64,000 nucleotides of DNA, from positions 34,572,895 through 34,636,894 of the forward strand of contig CM046311.1 in the NCBI GenBank assembly GCA_025267735.1, read 5' to 3'. Every line of letters begins with the position of its first letter. Position 1 is the first letter of the stretch. The position numbers and the translations under genes were made by a program. This document shows, one piece after another, positions 8,931-19,673 of this stretch. The DNA comes from Mactra quadrangularis (Eukaryota > Mollusca > Bivalvia > Venerida > Mactridae). A model generated the notes under the pieces. That model did no database searches. It saw only the letters and a list, made by a program, of their open reading frames with translations, and was not told where the DNA came from.

Positions 8931-10143
8931 ATATACTGAAAGGATAAAGAAACGCAGGGTAACATTTCTTCCGATATTTTGAAAACGCGTTCTCCAAATA
9001 AAGTGAAATTTTGTGGATTTAGTAATTAGGTCATATTACACCTTGCCATTTATCGAAAATTTAGTCACGGTCCAGTGCGCAGTTCTGGTAAATGGAAGAA
9101 GGAAAAAACAAGAATCTCGTGCACCGTGTTGTTCTGGTCTCATGCAGCGTTGGTCAAGTTACTCTGCGTTAGTCTTTATAAGGACCAATTGCTTTCCTAA
9201 ATTTAATTGAGAATTTGATTCGTTTTAAGAATGGCACGACCCACAGAAGTTCAAAGGGGTCAGGCCATTCAGATGCTGATGCAAGGACAGCTACAAAATT
9301 AGGTTGCTAGGCAATATGGTGTTAATGTTTCCACCATAGAATGTCTGTTAAAAAGTCTTCGGAAAACTGGCGATTGGTCGATCGACCTAGGTCAGGACGT
9401 CCGCGAGTAACGTCACGACGTCAGGATCACTATATCGTCGTCTCTCATGTGTGTAATCGGCGCCTTACTGCCGTTGAGAGTGCACTTAATGTTCGTGGAA
9501 ATGATGGGTGTCCTACAGGTTCAAAAACTGTAAGGAATCGATTACGAAAAGTTGTAGTAAGAGCACGTCGCCCCTACGTATAGATCCACAACTTACCCCT
9601 ACTCTACGTTAGCGTCGTAAGACCTGGGTCGCCGCACATGCTCCACGACGGCAGATTTGCCAAGTCTTTCTGGCCAATAACAACATTCAACCACTAGATT
9701 GGCCGCCATATATTCCTGAGCAAGCATTTTTGGGACCAGTTGGATAATCAGGTTCGAAAGCGCCAGCTCCCCCTGCTACTCGAGAGCAGTTGACTAGAGC
9801 TCTGATTAAAAAGTGGGACAACATCCCCATAACATCCCCATAAGACGGATTAACGCTCTCATGAACTCTATAACCAGAAGAATAAGGACCGTGACCACGG
9901 CAAACGGTCGACACACAAAATATTGATGACTCAGGTCAATTTCAATTTCAAAATCCTATGGGTCCATTCAATTTAATCGTCAATACCACTAAACCAATTG
10001 ACAGATGCAATAAACAGACTTTGGAAATTTTTAAGCATTAATTTATCTGTAAGTATACAAAATTTCGTTTTAAATGAAGCCCGATATCATACTTAATTTC
10101 TGGTTTATATTTCACCCTGCGTTTCTTTATCCTTTCAGTATAT
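8931..10143 (+). mobile_element. Tc1/mariner-type transposon in polymerase intron 6
   Basis: Bounded by perfect 30-bp inverted repeats at 8,931-8,960 and 10,114-10,143 (TACTGAAAGGATAAAG...CGCAGGGT), with TA at the outer ends as expected for this superfamily. It accounts for most of the 1,391-nt intron; the other introns are 127-291 nt. Oriented opposite to the polymerase. Confidence 0.9.
9231..9925 (+). pseudogene. Tc1-like transposase, degenerate
   Basis: Starts M-A-R-P-T-E-V-Q with a helix-turn-helix N-terminus, but has an in-frame TAG at 9,300-9,302. Recognisable pieces in changing frames include D-R-P-R-S-G-R-P-R-V, R-R-L-T-A-V, N-I-Q-P-L-D-W-P and, near the end, R-E-Q-L-T-R-A-L-I-K-K-W and T-A-N-G-R-H-T. 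Most of the DDE catalytic core is deleted. The element must be non-autonomous. Confidence 0.85.
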
Positions 10144-10246
10144 ATTAAGCATTATTTTATCAGTTCATGTTTAACACCGATATTTTATCTGTTAAATGTA
10201 TACAATCTATTACGAATATAACGTTACTATAAACCAAAACAATTAC

Positions 10247-10959
10247 GCGCTATTGCCGATCAGTTTCATCGTATCGGCTATAATGACCTTGTCTTGGCAG
10301 GCGTCCCCGGCTCGCCTGGCGTCGCTCACTTCCTGTACGAAGGACTCGAAACAGGCCATCTTCCGGTACTCCACCACTTGATATATTTTGGTCACTTTTA
10401 GACCATGATCCAAGTACCATTTCAGGAGGGGTGTGGCCAGGAGGATTTGACGGGCTTTGGTGCCACCCACGAGAAGTCTTCTGGGCTTGTCAGACAGCTG
10501 GAACTGTCGCACGTGGTCCTGCATGTGCTCCCCTATATCGTCGAATCCAACTTCCGTATTACAGAATATGGGACACATTTCCTGGAAATAGTCCATGGGA
10601 GACAAGTGTAGGTGCTGGAACTCCGTAGCCCATTGATCTGGAACTTCGATGTCACACTCTACCATGCCAAACAGTTGACCGGACCTGACCCCGTTTAGTA
10701 TTTGAGTTTCTGACACTTTTCCCCGATGTTTTTGGCTAAATATAGGTCGACACTGGTTCCGAATGTCGTAGATTTTGGGGTTGGATTTACAAAAATCCCG
10801 AAACTGGCATTCCCACATCTCAACAACTTTAAAGCCTTTTTGTTTCAGCTGTGACACCTTTGTATCCGTTCTTTGTCTTAAGACGTCCCGCGACTTCAAC
10901 CATTTTTCGTTCTGTATGTTTTTGGTGACGTCACATTGATGTCCGTGGTGGTAACAACC
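10247..10959 (-). pseudogene. Polymerase exon 6 (TPR2-like/palm motif B)
   Basis: Acceptor TTCTATTCTAG before 10,959; donor GTAATT after 10,247 preceded by GC instead of the usual AG. Contains a C/H-rich start (G-C-Y-H-H-G-H-Q-C-D) and ends in K-L-I-G-N-S-A, the beginning of palm motif B, whose tyrosine is completed by exon 7. Confidence 0.88.
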
Positions 10960-11086
10960 CTAGAATAGAATAAAGTTATAACGTTACAAAACTATTTTAG
11001 AAAGAATAATACAAAATATAACGAATATATATTTTATCCATAAAATGTATTAATAAATGACTAATATTGTTAATCGGTGTAAATAC

Positions 11087-11426
11087 CTGAAACTCGTAGA
11101 CAATCTTCGTATGCGGGTCAAATCCATCTACGGGGTATCTGTCAATCCTAACTTCTTTACCGTGATTGCGCTGATGTATAATATTAGTACCGTCACATTG
11201 ATTCAAATAATTGAGCCAGTTGAACGCCTGCATATACTGATCACGATGTTCAGGCTTAAAACCGTTTTCCGCTTTGCGTCGCACGAACATTCCCTCGGGC
11301 ATGTCTTGACCAATAGCCCATAAATATAAGGCATTGGCGTCGTAGCCCACAATCTTTCCACACAGTGTGTCTCCCCTTAATTTAGTGTTGCCCGTCTCGT
11401 GATGTCGGGTGAATATTATTGAGGGA
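11087..11426 (-). pseudogene. Polymerase exon 5 (palm motif A; acceptor damaged)
   Basis: Carries Y-D-A-N-A-L-Y-L-W, palm motif A with a catalytic Asp. Donor GTATTT follows 11,087. The only AG near the 5' boundary (11,427-11,428) leaves the exon one base short of the phase required by exons 4 and 6 and leads at once to a stop, so the original acceptor has probably mutated by one base. Confidence 0.82.
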
Positions 11427-11555
11427 CTTGTAATGTAAACAACATATATTATAACAATTGAATGAATTATACTTTCTTATAATAGCAATGATAAAATGAT
11501 AGTATGAATTACCAAAGAAAAATATTATTTTAATATAATAATAATTACGAATTAC

Positions 11556-12163
11556 CTCCGACAGTGTTGTCTTTTATGGTGTGATGCAAGTCTGAGTTTC
11601 TTTTATCTATCAGTGAAAATTCAGCTCCGAGTTCCCGGGCTGACTTGAACAGTAACTGTCGGGCAATGCCTGGCACACCCATGGCTGTCTTCAGAACGTC
11701 AATCTCTTGGTTAAAGTAAAACTTTTGTAGACGTTCCACAGCGGTCACAAAGGGACCCACATCTAGATTATTGTACCAGACCAGAAAGTCAAGGAACGTT
11801 GTCATGCCCAGATCTGACCACACTTTCTGGCAGTACGCGTACTCTTCGTCACTGATGTTTGAGTTTTTGAGACCGCTGAAGAAGGCATCATGGGGAGGTA
11901 ATTGTTGGTAATCTAGTTTTGCAACATCATCCAACCATTCGTAGGGGAAGAAACCCTTGGTTTCTTCGACCCTGTAGGCTTTTAAGAACCCTGTGTAGGA
12001 GGTGCCTGGGGCCAAAAAGTGACTGATATCGAGGAACTTTAACGTATCAGTCGTAATACAAGCGTACGCGTTGCATTTTTTCACCACAAACCCGTGCTTC
12101 TGCTCATGCATTTTACGATGCTTGGCAAGCTTCTGCTTCACCAAGTTCAGGTCGTATTTGGCA
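11556..12163 (-). pseudogene. Polymerase exon 4 (exonuclease domain, continued)
   Basis: Acceptor TATTTCAG before 12,163, donor GTAATT after 11,556. Contains F-L-D-I-S-H-F-L-A-P-G and W-S-D-L-G-M-T-T-F-L-D-F-L, which fit the later exonuclease motifs and the linker of protein-primed polymerases. Confidence 0.88.
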
Positions 12164-12219
12164 CTGAAATAAAAAATAAAAGTTTTGTTAAACAGTTGTC
12201 ATTATTTCTAACAATCACA

Positions 12220-12400
12220 CACTGAATATGACTTTCAGTACTTTGATTTTATAAGTAAACATGAATATGACTTTCAGTACTTTGAATTTAGAAAAAAAAT
12301 ATGTTTATGACTTACTAAATATTACTTCCAGTACTTTGATTTTAGGAAAAATATACATTATATACTCAATATGACTTTCAGTACTTTAGAATACATAAAG
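12220..12400. repeat. Four tandem copies of a short repeat within intron 3
   Basis: The sequence AATATGACTTTCAGTACTTT recurs four times, with slight divergence, at intervals of about 35-70 bp in intron 3 (12,164-12,418). Local tandem duplication is enough to explain it. Confidence 0.8.
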
Positions 12401-12418
12401 TAATAAAACGATGTATAC

Positions 12419-13563
12419 CTATTAAATCCCAGCACGGGCAATGTGGTCATGTAACCCTCCAGCTTCCCGCTTAATGCTTTGAGGAGCTCCATCTGTTTCC
12501 TTTCGTCTTCATCTTCTTCGTTTAAGGCTTGCCACATACCTCGAAGAGATTCTGTAAATCGACCCCATTTCTCGTGGGTTAGAGCGGAAGCCGTTTGTTG
12601 AATGGCAGACATACTATTTACCATGTTTTCTAACAGCTTGTCGTAATCGGCGTTCACAATACACTGGGGGTCTGTATGTCCTAGTACGTTAGAACAGACA
12701 CTAACGCTAATGGGCACGTGCTGTAGGGTCCATTCCAGTTTCTCAGTCCAATCACCCTCGATTTTAACCAGCATACTTTCAAAGTCAAATACGGCGAACC
12801 ATGGATAAGTCCGTTCGTCTTCCGGTACGTGAATGTCCACTTGTGCTAATTCTTGGAAAATAGTCTGCTGCTCTCGATAAAACCCGCCTGGATACTCATA
12901 TTCAGTCTTTTTATCACAGATTTTAGCGTGCTGTTTGAAATGACCATGATGATCAAACATCCGGTCGCACAGTAGGCATTGAAACTTTTTGGCGTACTGA
13001 TTAAAATCCGTAACGTAGGAACAATGATTGTCGTGTTGGTTGACGTACATAGTGTCTGAATAGCGGTCCGTGGACTTAAAAACCTGAATTACAAAATCGT
13101 TCTGGCTTAGGGAATACATATGCACGTTGACCTTGAAACACTGCTCAAACTGGGGTAAGTCACTGAGTTGCACACACTTGAATTTTAAGGAAGGTGTGAC
13201 CTGAATATCAGTGCGACCTTGGCACCATTCATCATATTTTGGCGCGTTGTGAACTCGTTCCCAGCGGCTGTATAACTCGTGCGCTTTGTCCACAGAGCCG
13301 TGACGGTGCACACTCAGACACCGGAACAAGCACAAGTTATCGTTATACTTCTGTTAAGTGACTGGGTCTTTGTCCAATGACAAAATAGCCTTGCATCGAG
13401 TAATGGAGAGTGGGAGTTCCTCATGGTCTACAACCCCCAGTGCGAAAATAGTGCTGTATACCTTCACTCGGATATTGGTCAACAGTACGAGTCTCCATTT
13501 AGTATCCGGGCGTTGTTTGGTCATTTCAGCCATAATATCCAACGCTTTTAGTTTTTTCAAGAT
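12419..13563 (-). pseudogene. Polymerase exon 3 (exonuclease domain; nonsense codon)
   Basis: Acceptor TTTTACAG before 13,563 and donor GTATAC after 12,419. It contains a sixth zinc finger (C-L-L-C ... H ... H), then W-F-A-V-F-D-F-E-S, the Exo I motif. An in-frame TAA at 13,354-13,356 interrupts the coding sequence about 70 codons in; the same frame continues on both sides, so it is a simple nonsense change. Confidence 0.88.
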
Positions 13564-13677
13564 CTGTAAAACAGAATGTAGAAATAAGTGTCGTTGAACA
13601 TGATTTAGAAAATATGACATAGTGTAATATTACTTAATATATAGAAATATTGTGTTGACAAAATTATCCTGTTAAAT

Positions 13678-13766
13678 AATATCCAACGCCTTTAGTCTTT
13701 CATGATCTGTAAACAGCACATTTGTAGAAATAAGTGTTATTGAATATGATTTAGAAAATTTGACTT
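13678..13766. repeat. Decoy duplication of exon 3 acceptor region inside intron 2
   Basis: About 90 bp spanning the first bases of exon 3 and the adjoining intron (13,535-13,620) reappear in diverged form at 13,678-13,766. The copy still contains a CTGTAAACAG-type acceptor on the plus strand in complement, so it could act as a cryptic splice site. Confidence 0.7.
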
Positions 13767-13854
13767 AAAGTTATATCATTATTGATGAAATTAGAGATAA
13801 TTGTATTTTTTCAATAGAGATAAATATTCAAATATTGTGTTTTAAAATGTTTAC

Positions 13855-14787
13855 CTTGGCGATATCCCTTCGACTTGAGATGAGAATAGGTGCATCAAAC
13901 ACGTTGACGTTGTCAAATGGGCGAAAGTATCGGAAACGCCCGGTCTCCACGTGCCGCATAATAAACCGAAACTGAGGTTGACTTTGAAAGCGTGTTGTTG
14001 TCGGTCGTAGATGCCTTGCAGGGCTTGGCCGATATCCGACATCGTCATGCCGGAAAACATGGGAATATTGTAGATGGACTCTACAGGACCTTCTCTGAAT
14101 CTCTGAATCGATCTATTAGTCCGATAGCAATCTCTTAAGCCCTGGTCGACCGTGCCGTCTTTGTTGTTCCACGGTTCTTGACCTTCATGGAAAGGTTCTG
14201 AGTGTAAGCCCGCGCCCACTTGATAATGTTGTTGTACGTTATGAGAGTACAGAGCTTGTCTATCTCGAAATTGTTCGGGGCATCGGCGACAGTGGTAATA
14301 ACTGGCACCGACGTCTGGTCTATGACTGGGTCCAGATTGAGGAGATTCGGCGCTGTATCTAGGTGTTTGGGATCTAGAACCGCGGGGTCCGTGCTGGTTG
14401 GCGTGGTGTACTTGAAGTCGTTTCGGGTGATTGAACACTTCTGGACAATGCTGACATTTGTAAACTTCCGTGTTTTTGGATGTAAGTGTTGTGGGCTTGA
14501 CTTTATGTTTTATTTTCTGATGAAACTGGAGTGCCCTCTGCGACTTCAGAACTTCATGGCACTGCTCGCACGGAAATAGTCCTTTGCAAACAGATTGGTG
14601 TCTTTTTAGGCTTGACAAAAAATTAAATATCTTTCCACATCGTTGACAGGAGTGGGTGATCTGTTGGTGCGCAGCTTTAAGGTGTCGGGTTAGATGGTGT
14701 TTCAATTTAAACTTTTTATCACAGTCTGGACATTGATACGATTTGGCAGCGCCGCGCCCGATCTGGAGGTTGGAATTGATTTCCTGC
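13855..14787 (-). pseudogene. Polymerase exon 2 (five C2H2 fingers; frameshifted)
   Basis: The acceptor TATTTCAG precedes 14,787 and the donor GTAAAC follows 13,855. Five C2H2 fingers occur with cores such as C-P-D-C, C-Q-R-C, C-E-Q-C, C-Q-H-C and C-R-R-C. After the conserved F-K-V-N-L-S-F-G the frame moves by one base near 13,961-13,967, in a short T run on the coding strand; downstream family-like sequence continues in the shifted frame to the donor. Confidence 0.88.
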
Positions 14788-14800
14788 CTGAAATATTACA

Positions 14801-14825
14801 TTTAATTATTATTTAATTATTATTA

Positions 14826-14886
<61 letters not shown>

Positions 14887-14935
14887 TCGTATTATTATCA
14901 TTATTATTATTATTATTATTATCATTATTTATACA
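14801..14935. repeat. (ATT)n microsatellite in polymerase intron 1
   Basis: About 135 bp of nearly pure ATT/TTA triplets fill half of intron 1 (14,788-15,044). Confidence 0.97.
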
Positions 14936-15044
14936 TTAAAGTAGATTTGTTTAGATAAAAAAGACATACTTATAAATGTTTAGTGTGAGTAAATGGATAC
15001 AATTATTGAAATGAAAGAGTGAATGAATGATAAAAGAAACTTAC

Positions 15045-15265
15045 AACGCGGGTCTCTGCATGATTTTCTCAGGGGACTTTAATAATTCCAACATTTCATC
15101 CGCTTCTTTTAATGTCCATTCTTGTTGGCGTAATTGTCCGAGGACTTCTCTTATATAGGGGTCATTTAAAATACCGTAGGTGAGGGCAAACTGGTAAAAC
15201 TCATCAGCGCTGACACGGGTCTCTAACAATGCCGACAGAACTGTCTGTATCTCTCCGGAATTCAT
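15045..15265 (-). pseudogene. Polymerase exon 1 (N-terminus)
   Basis: Starts at ATG 15,263-15,265 with M-N-S-G-E-I and codes 73 codons plus two bases. The donor GTAAGT follows at 15,044. The segment is helical and acidic without a recognised domain. The start is the first ATG in frame; an upstream non-coding exon is possible. Confidence 0.72.
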
Positions 15266-15269
15266 TGTT

Positions 15270-16893
15270 CAATAATTAACCCAATTGATCCAATCTTCAA
15301 GGTTACACGTAGGGCATCTAAGAACAACAATTTGATTCAAATGGTCATCTCTTAGCTAACAGGGAATATGACCTTGGTCTTAAATGCAAATATACAAAGA
15401 TCTGCTATTACATATATATATAGTTCTATGCAATAAAATAAGTCATATATGAAAATTTGTTAAAACAACACTCTTTATATATATATTTTTTTTTTGAAAT
15501 ATATTCCTTAAAGTGGGGTTCATATATCAAGTATTAATAATAGAGCTCATTTGAAGGTCCGATCGGCTTGTTTGTTTTCATAACAATTTAAACACAGACC
15601 ATTTTTATAAACTTTAGGTGGAATGCTATATAACATTAGTAGCGGGGATGTGTCAAATTTATAACAAGCCAATTATCTCACAGTGGACAGTGTCCAGTAT
15701 GTTGCCAATTACTCAGCTTGAGAATGACTGCTGATAAAGACTGGTTTAAAGACGGGTGAATCTTAAAATTGGCTATGTAACTCTCTGATAGACAAATAAG
15801 TGTTATCTGCTTGTATTACAATAAATCGAGGGATTCTCATGTATTCACTGTCTATTTAAAAACAGCACGAGTAGTTATTTCATTTTAGAAGGCTGGCTAA
15901 TACATAGTATCAGTTACTAGTAATTAGGGTAATGTACATCAGCTGTTTTATACCTATTACTATAGGTTTTAAAATTTCAAACGTTAACCCCATTTGACCT
16001 TAGTTTAGAAATTACTATTTATACGATTTAATGTAGTATTAACACCAGCTGGCTATACTAAACTGTAATTAGGAGGGATAGATCATAGAGTCGCTTGTGG
16101 TTTTAAGAATGTGCGAATGACTACAATACTATATTTAAGGAAATGACCACTCTACTAAGGTCAATATTGCGTATTTGTTAAACGTTTGTTTGTTTGTTTG
16201 TTTGGGTTTTACGGCGCACCAACTCAAAAAGGTCATATCGCGCCGACAGCTATTAATGATACTAATAATTCAAACTATATTAATGATGTAAAACTCTATA
16301 TCTTATCATAAACATTTATTTCTTTCAAAAAGTTAAGTATAGCATATGATGGTACAGACTCAAAAAGTTCTTTAAGTGAGTTTACTTTAAATTGTTAAAC
16401 GATAAAGGAATGTCAAGTACAGTAGATAACGAGTTACGGAGTAATTGAAGCGTATTTTTAGTTAGAAAACAGTACAATACAGTATAAGGTTGAGAAGTTG
16501 TGATTTTAAAATATTTACTGAGGGTAAATAGGGATAAGATCTCAAGATTATGCTGGAAGAAACTTAGAAAAACTGCGACAGGAGTTGTTGAAAGCAGTAT
16601 TTCCAGTGGTTAGGAGTACAACGCAGCTCATCACGGATTTAACTTTAATTATCTTAGTAATCATATAACAGACAAATGATTAAAAGTATGAGGGAATTTG
16701 TGTTAAATCCCGCCAATACTGAAAAATGACTTTGTATAAATGAATACAGATAATTATAGTATCTCAGCGTAAAGGGTAAGAAATACACACTTATTCTAGC
16801 GAGAAATACAAATATTGTGTAGATTATTAGCACCATTAATCGGGACTTATTCCCATCAGAATGATAAACTTGCTCAAGGTATAAAAAGTAGAA
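15270..16893. other. Intergenic, no gene seen
   Basis: AT-rich sequence upstream of the Polinton polymerase. I see no exon-like ORF or Polinton terminal repeat. A short SINE fragment is described separately. Confidence 0.6.
16183..16265 (+). mobile_element. SINE-related fragment
   Basis: A GTTT-repeat followed by GGGTTTTACGGCGCACCAAC and GGTCATAT. The same core appears in complement at 35,229-35,277 and resembles the 3' core of the other SINE families in the window. Only a tail fragment is present. Confidence 0.55.
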
Positions 16894-17870
16894 GGGTCAT
16901 TCCATCTCAAATCAACCAATGCTTCCCAGGTCACCCTCTCAGATCTACTTGAAACTTTCAACATGTATTTGTACATCCAATTCATGGACAAAAATGAAAT
17001 ATTTAGTCAGTATCTTCAGCACTTTGGAAAAAATTGGCTTTTTAAGTAAAGGGGGGTAATTTTGCAATTTCTGAATTTCGTCCTGAGGCCATGTTTAGAC
17101 ACTTATATCTCTTCAAGTATTGTTTCTATACTTCTGAAAGTGATATATATTATGTACTTTTACCTGTAGAGTACAAAAATGGTGCTTAATCAAGTGCAAA
17201 ATTGTTATATTTAATTTTGTCTATAGACCTCTAAAAATCGAAAAATCTTAAATTTGTCATAAAATTTGCCAAATTTGAACATTATTTTTTTCAAAACCAT
17301 TACATATTTAGAGCTCAAATTTATTTTACATTTATTTACATCTTGTAAGATTATTTTAAAGCAAATTTGAATCAAAAATCTCCTTTTCGGAATTCACAAT
17401 CTTTGTTTAAATTAAGCAAGGTCTCAAAATTTTATGACAATTGCCTATGTTTGAACACCAAAATGGCCATGTCAAGAGTTCTCAATCTTTTTCAAATTTT
17501 GTACATGAATTCTACCACATGTAAAGATGACTTAATCAAAAATTTGTTTTGTTAATGAGCTTCTCCGTGGAGTTTGACGTAATTTAAGAGGTATTGAATT
17601 TTCAGTTCTCGGGGGCTATTACGGAATATTTTGAAGTTGGTTATGTCCCGGGGTGTGACTGTATATGCTTGGAATAGACTTAAAAGTCCTCATATTATGT
17701 ATGGAAATAACATTTGAATATTAATTTGCATCATATATCAATATTTCAACAAAAATTAAATTTTACTTTAACTTTAAACATTTATTTTGTTGGTTACCTC
17801 GGTGCTCAAGTCATCATTGGTGACTGTATTAAACTGAATGTCTCAGGGTCCATATTCTTTTAGTAATGTT
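16894..17870 (+). repeat. Left terminal inverted repeat
   Basis: Inverted match to 21,565-22,547. Shared landmarks include the tract before GTAAAGGGGGG, TATGTCCCGGGGTGTGAC and TTACCTCGGTGCTCAAGTC. Short ORFs here are artefacts. Confidence 0.85.
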
Positions 17871-19647
17871 TAGGTGTTTAAATGCTTATTATTTATTATT
17901 TACATGGAAGCTTCTTTCTATAATTAAAACAGTTTTAGTTATTAACTTTAAGCATATAATTACATGTAGTAAAAATTTAATACCTTTTTTCGCTTCTACT
18001 TTAGTCTGCTAGTAGATGTTTCTATTAGCAAATACAATTCATAGTTAACTAATTAATCTTTTATATTAAATTTGAAAATTTATCATGTCCAACTTTTAGA
18101 CCCATACATAATCCCAAGTCGATATTCGATATTCAATAGAAAAGTATAGGGGACAATTCTTTGAACGGTCATAACTCTTTTATTTTTAAAGATATCAATT
18201 TTGTGCAAATGATGCAAAAAAATTTAAACTTTCTTCTTTCATTTGATTGTTTTTAATTTTTTGTAAAATTGTAAAGTTTTGGTCCCATTTAAGGTTTTAT
18301 CTAATTACTCACGTTATTATAAACAAAGAAGGGAAATAAATACCCATGCTGATACAAGTTGAATAATAAAGCCTTTCTGGTTCTTTGATCAAATTTGTGC
18401 AAATGACATGAAAAAGCCGTATGTTTCTATTTTTCGGAGCACATTTTAAATTTAAAATATCTTAATGAAGTTTTGGTCCCATTTGCACTTTTTTCCAAAA
18501 GTTTTGCATTTTTTAAGTATTTTTTTCTTAAATTTATAGTGTGCGCTATCGGATTTATGGACCCCTGGTGTGATTGTATAATACACTGCGCATAGCAAGG
18601 CACAGCGGGTACTTTTTTATGACAGGATAACCTTCTTGTCTCTGTTTTATTGATCACTATATGTATATATACATGTATCTGCCAAGTGATGTTATAATAA
18701 AGTTTCTGAAATAATTATAATGAAAGTGTTAGGATTCTAGGCAGGTTAGAAAATACATGCATGTAATTTATTTATTTATTCAAAAAATTATTGTTCGGGA
18801 AGATTTACTTGACTTTACGTATTACTGAAACAGTATCATAAACATATTACTTTATTCTTGCGGCATAAGGATAAATGAAAGATATCAATTGATTTTAGTT
18901 TACCTCTACCACTATACTAATAAAAATGTTAATACATTGAAAACTTTTTTTATTTTCTAGTTTACAAATCATTGTAGAACGATTGTATTAAAAAGGTGAA
19001 ATATTAAAACAAATAAAACTGTTATACAAATTAATGCATGGCCATTTTAGCCCAAGTAAAATAAAGCGGCAGACGAAACAAAATAAAAGTTATTGGCGGC
19101 TTAACGATAACGATGAGGTTTGAATATTGTTTTAAAACTATTCATTTAAATTTAAAGCTTTTAAAACAATACATATAAGCCATTTCTAAATTAACGGATG
19201 GGCAATTAATAAATTCATATGATAGATGGGTACATAATTCTCATTTCTAACATATTTTGGTCATCAACAAATTATTTCAATCATCATTCTTGTTTTATCT
19301 GACTGCAGTGTATACAAAATGTCACCTTAAAAGTTGTGAAACATTTATCTATTTATTTGCACTTGTTGCACAATATAAAACATTTGTCTACTACGGATAT
19401 AATTAATCCCCTGATATGACTTGAAAATCGTGACCTATGATCCTTATCTTATCTCATCGATCACAACATGGGGTCACGGCTTGTAGATTATATCATAGCA
19501 AAACAGACGTATCTACAATCAGGGCTATATGGCTGTATCATAAAGCGAAAGTCTTGATGGGTCTTAAAGTTGGGTATGTTTAATCATACAACCTTTCACT
19601 TTTCACAATATTACAACTGAACATTTGATGTAATTTAAACATCATAA

Positions 19648-19673
19648 TATAATAATAATAATAATAATAATAT
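19648..19673. repeat. (AAT)n microsatellite
   Basis: Eight or nine AAT triplets in the interior of the long-TIR element. Confidence 0.9.

Larger units (their letters stand above)
5381..15265 (-). mobile_element. Partial Polinton/Maverick (adintovirus-like) element
   Basis: Genes on one strand in the order family B DNA polymerase, membrane protein, packaging ATPase and two small ORFs identify a Polinton-type element, a DNA transposon with viral ancestry. Integrase, protease, major and minor capsid genes and terminal inverted repeats are not seen; they may be lost or lie beyond the retrotransposon that abuts the left side. The polymerase is a multi-exon pseudogene whereas the four small genes are open. 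It has been invaded by a Tc1-like element and a SINE. Confidence 0.85.
7745..15265 (-). pseudogene. Polinton family B DNA polymerase, eight exons, inactivated
   Basis: This is the protein-primed replicative polymerase of the element, about 1,610 codons in eight exons joined by GT-AG introns of 127-291 nt (1,391 nt for intron 6, which holds a Tc1 element). Six C2H2 zinc fingers lie in the N-terminal third. A proofreading exonuclease motif (F-D-F-E-S) is in exon 3. Palm motifs are Y-D-A-N-A-L-Y in exon 5, K-L-I-G-N-S at the end of exon 6 and M-D-T | D-S-A-Y split between exons 7 and 8. The C-terminus has Y-F-Y-C-N-R-R-V-L. Exon lengths and phases agree with one reading frame apart from five lesions: a one-base loss near 13,963, a TAA at 13,354-13,356, a damaged acceptor near 11,427, a one-base gain near 8,580 and a one-base loss near 8,235. 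It is therefore a pseudogene. Confidence 0.92.

Noticed and set aside
9341..9583. An intact 80-codon transposase
   Set aside because: It is only a fragment in one of several frames of a stop- and deletion-ridden Tc1-like gene.
16654..18657. Short ORFs of 60-76 codons at 16,654-16,836, 17,367-17,555 and 18,427-18,657
   Set aside because: No motif, and those in the long-TIR element are not matched by equal ORFs in the opposite arm.
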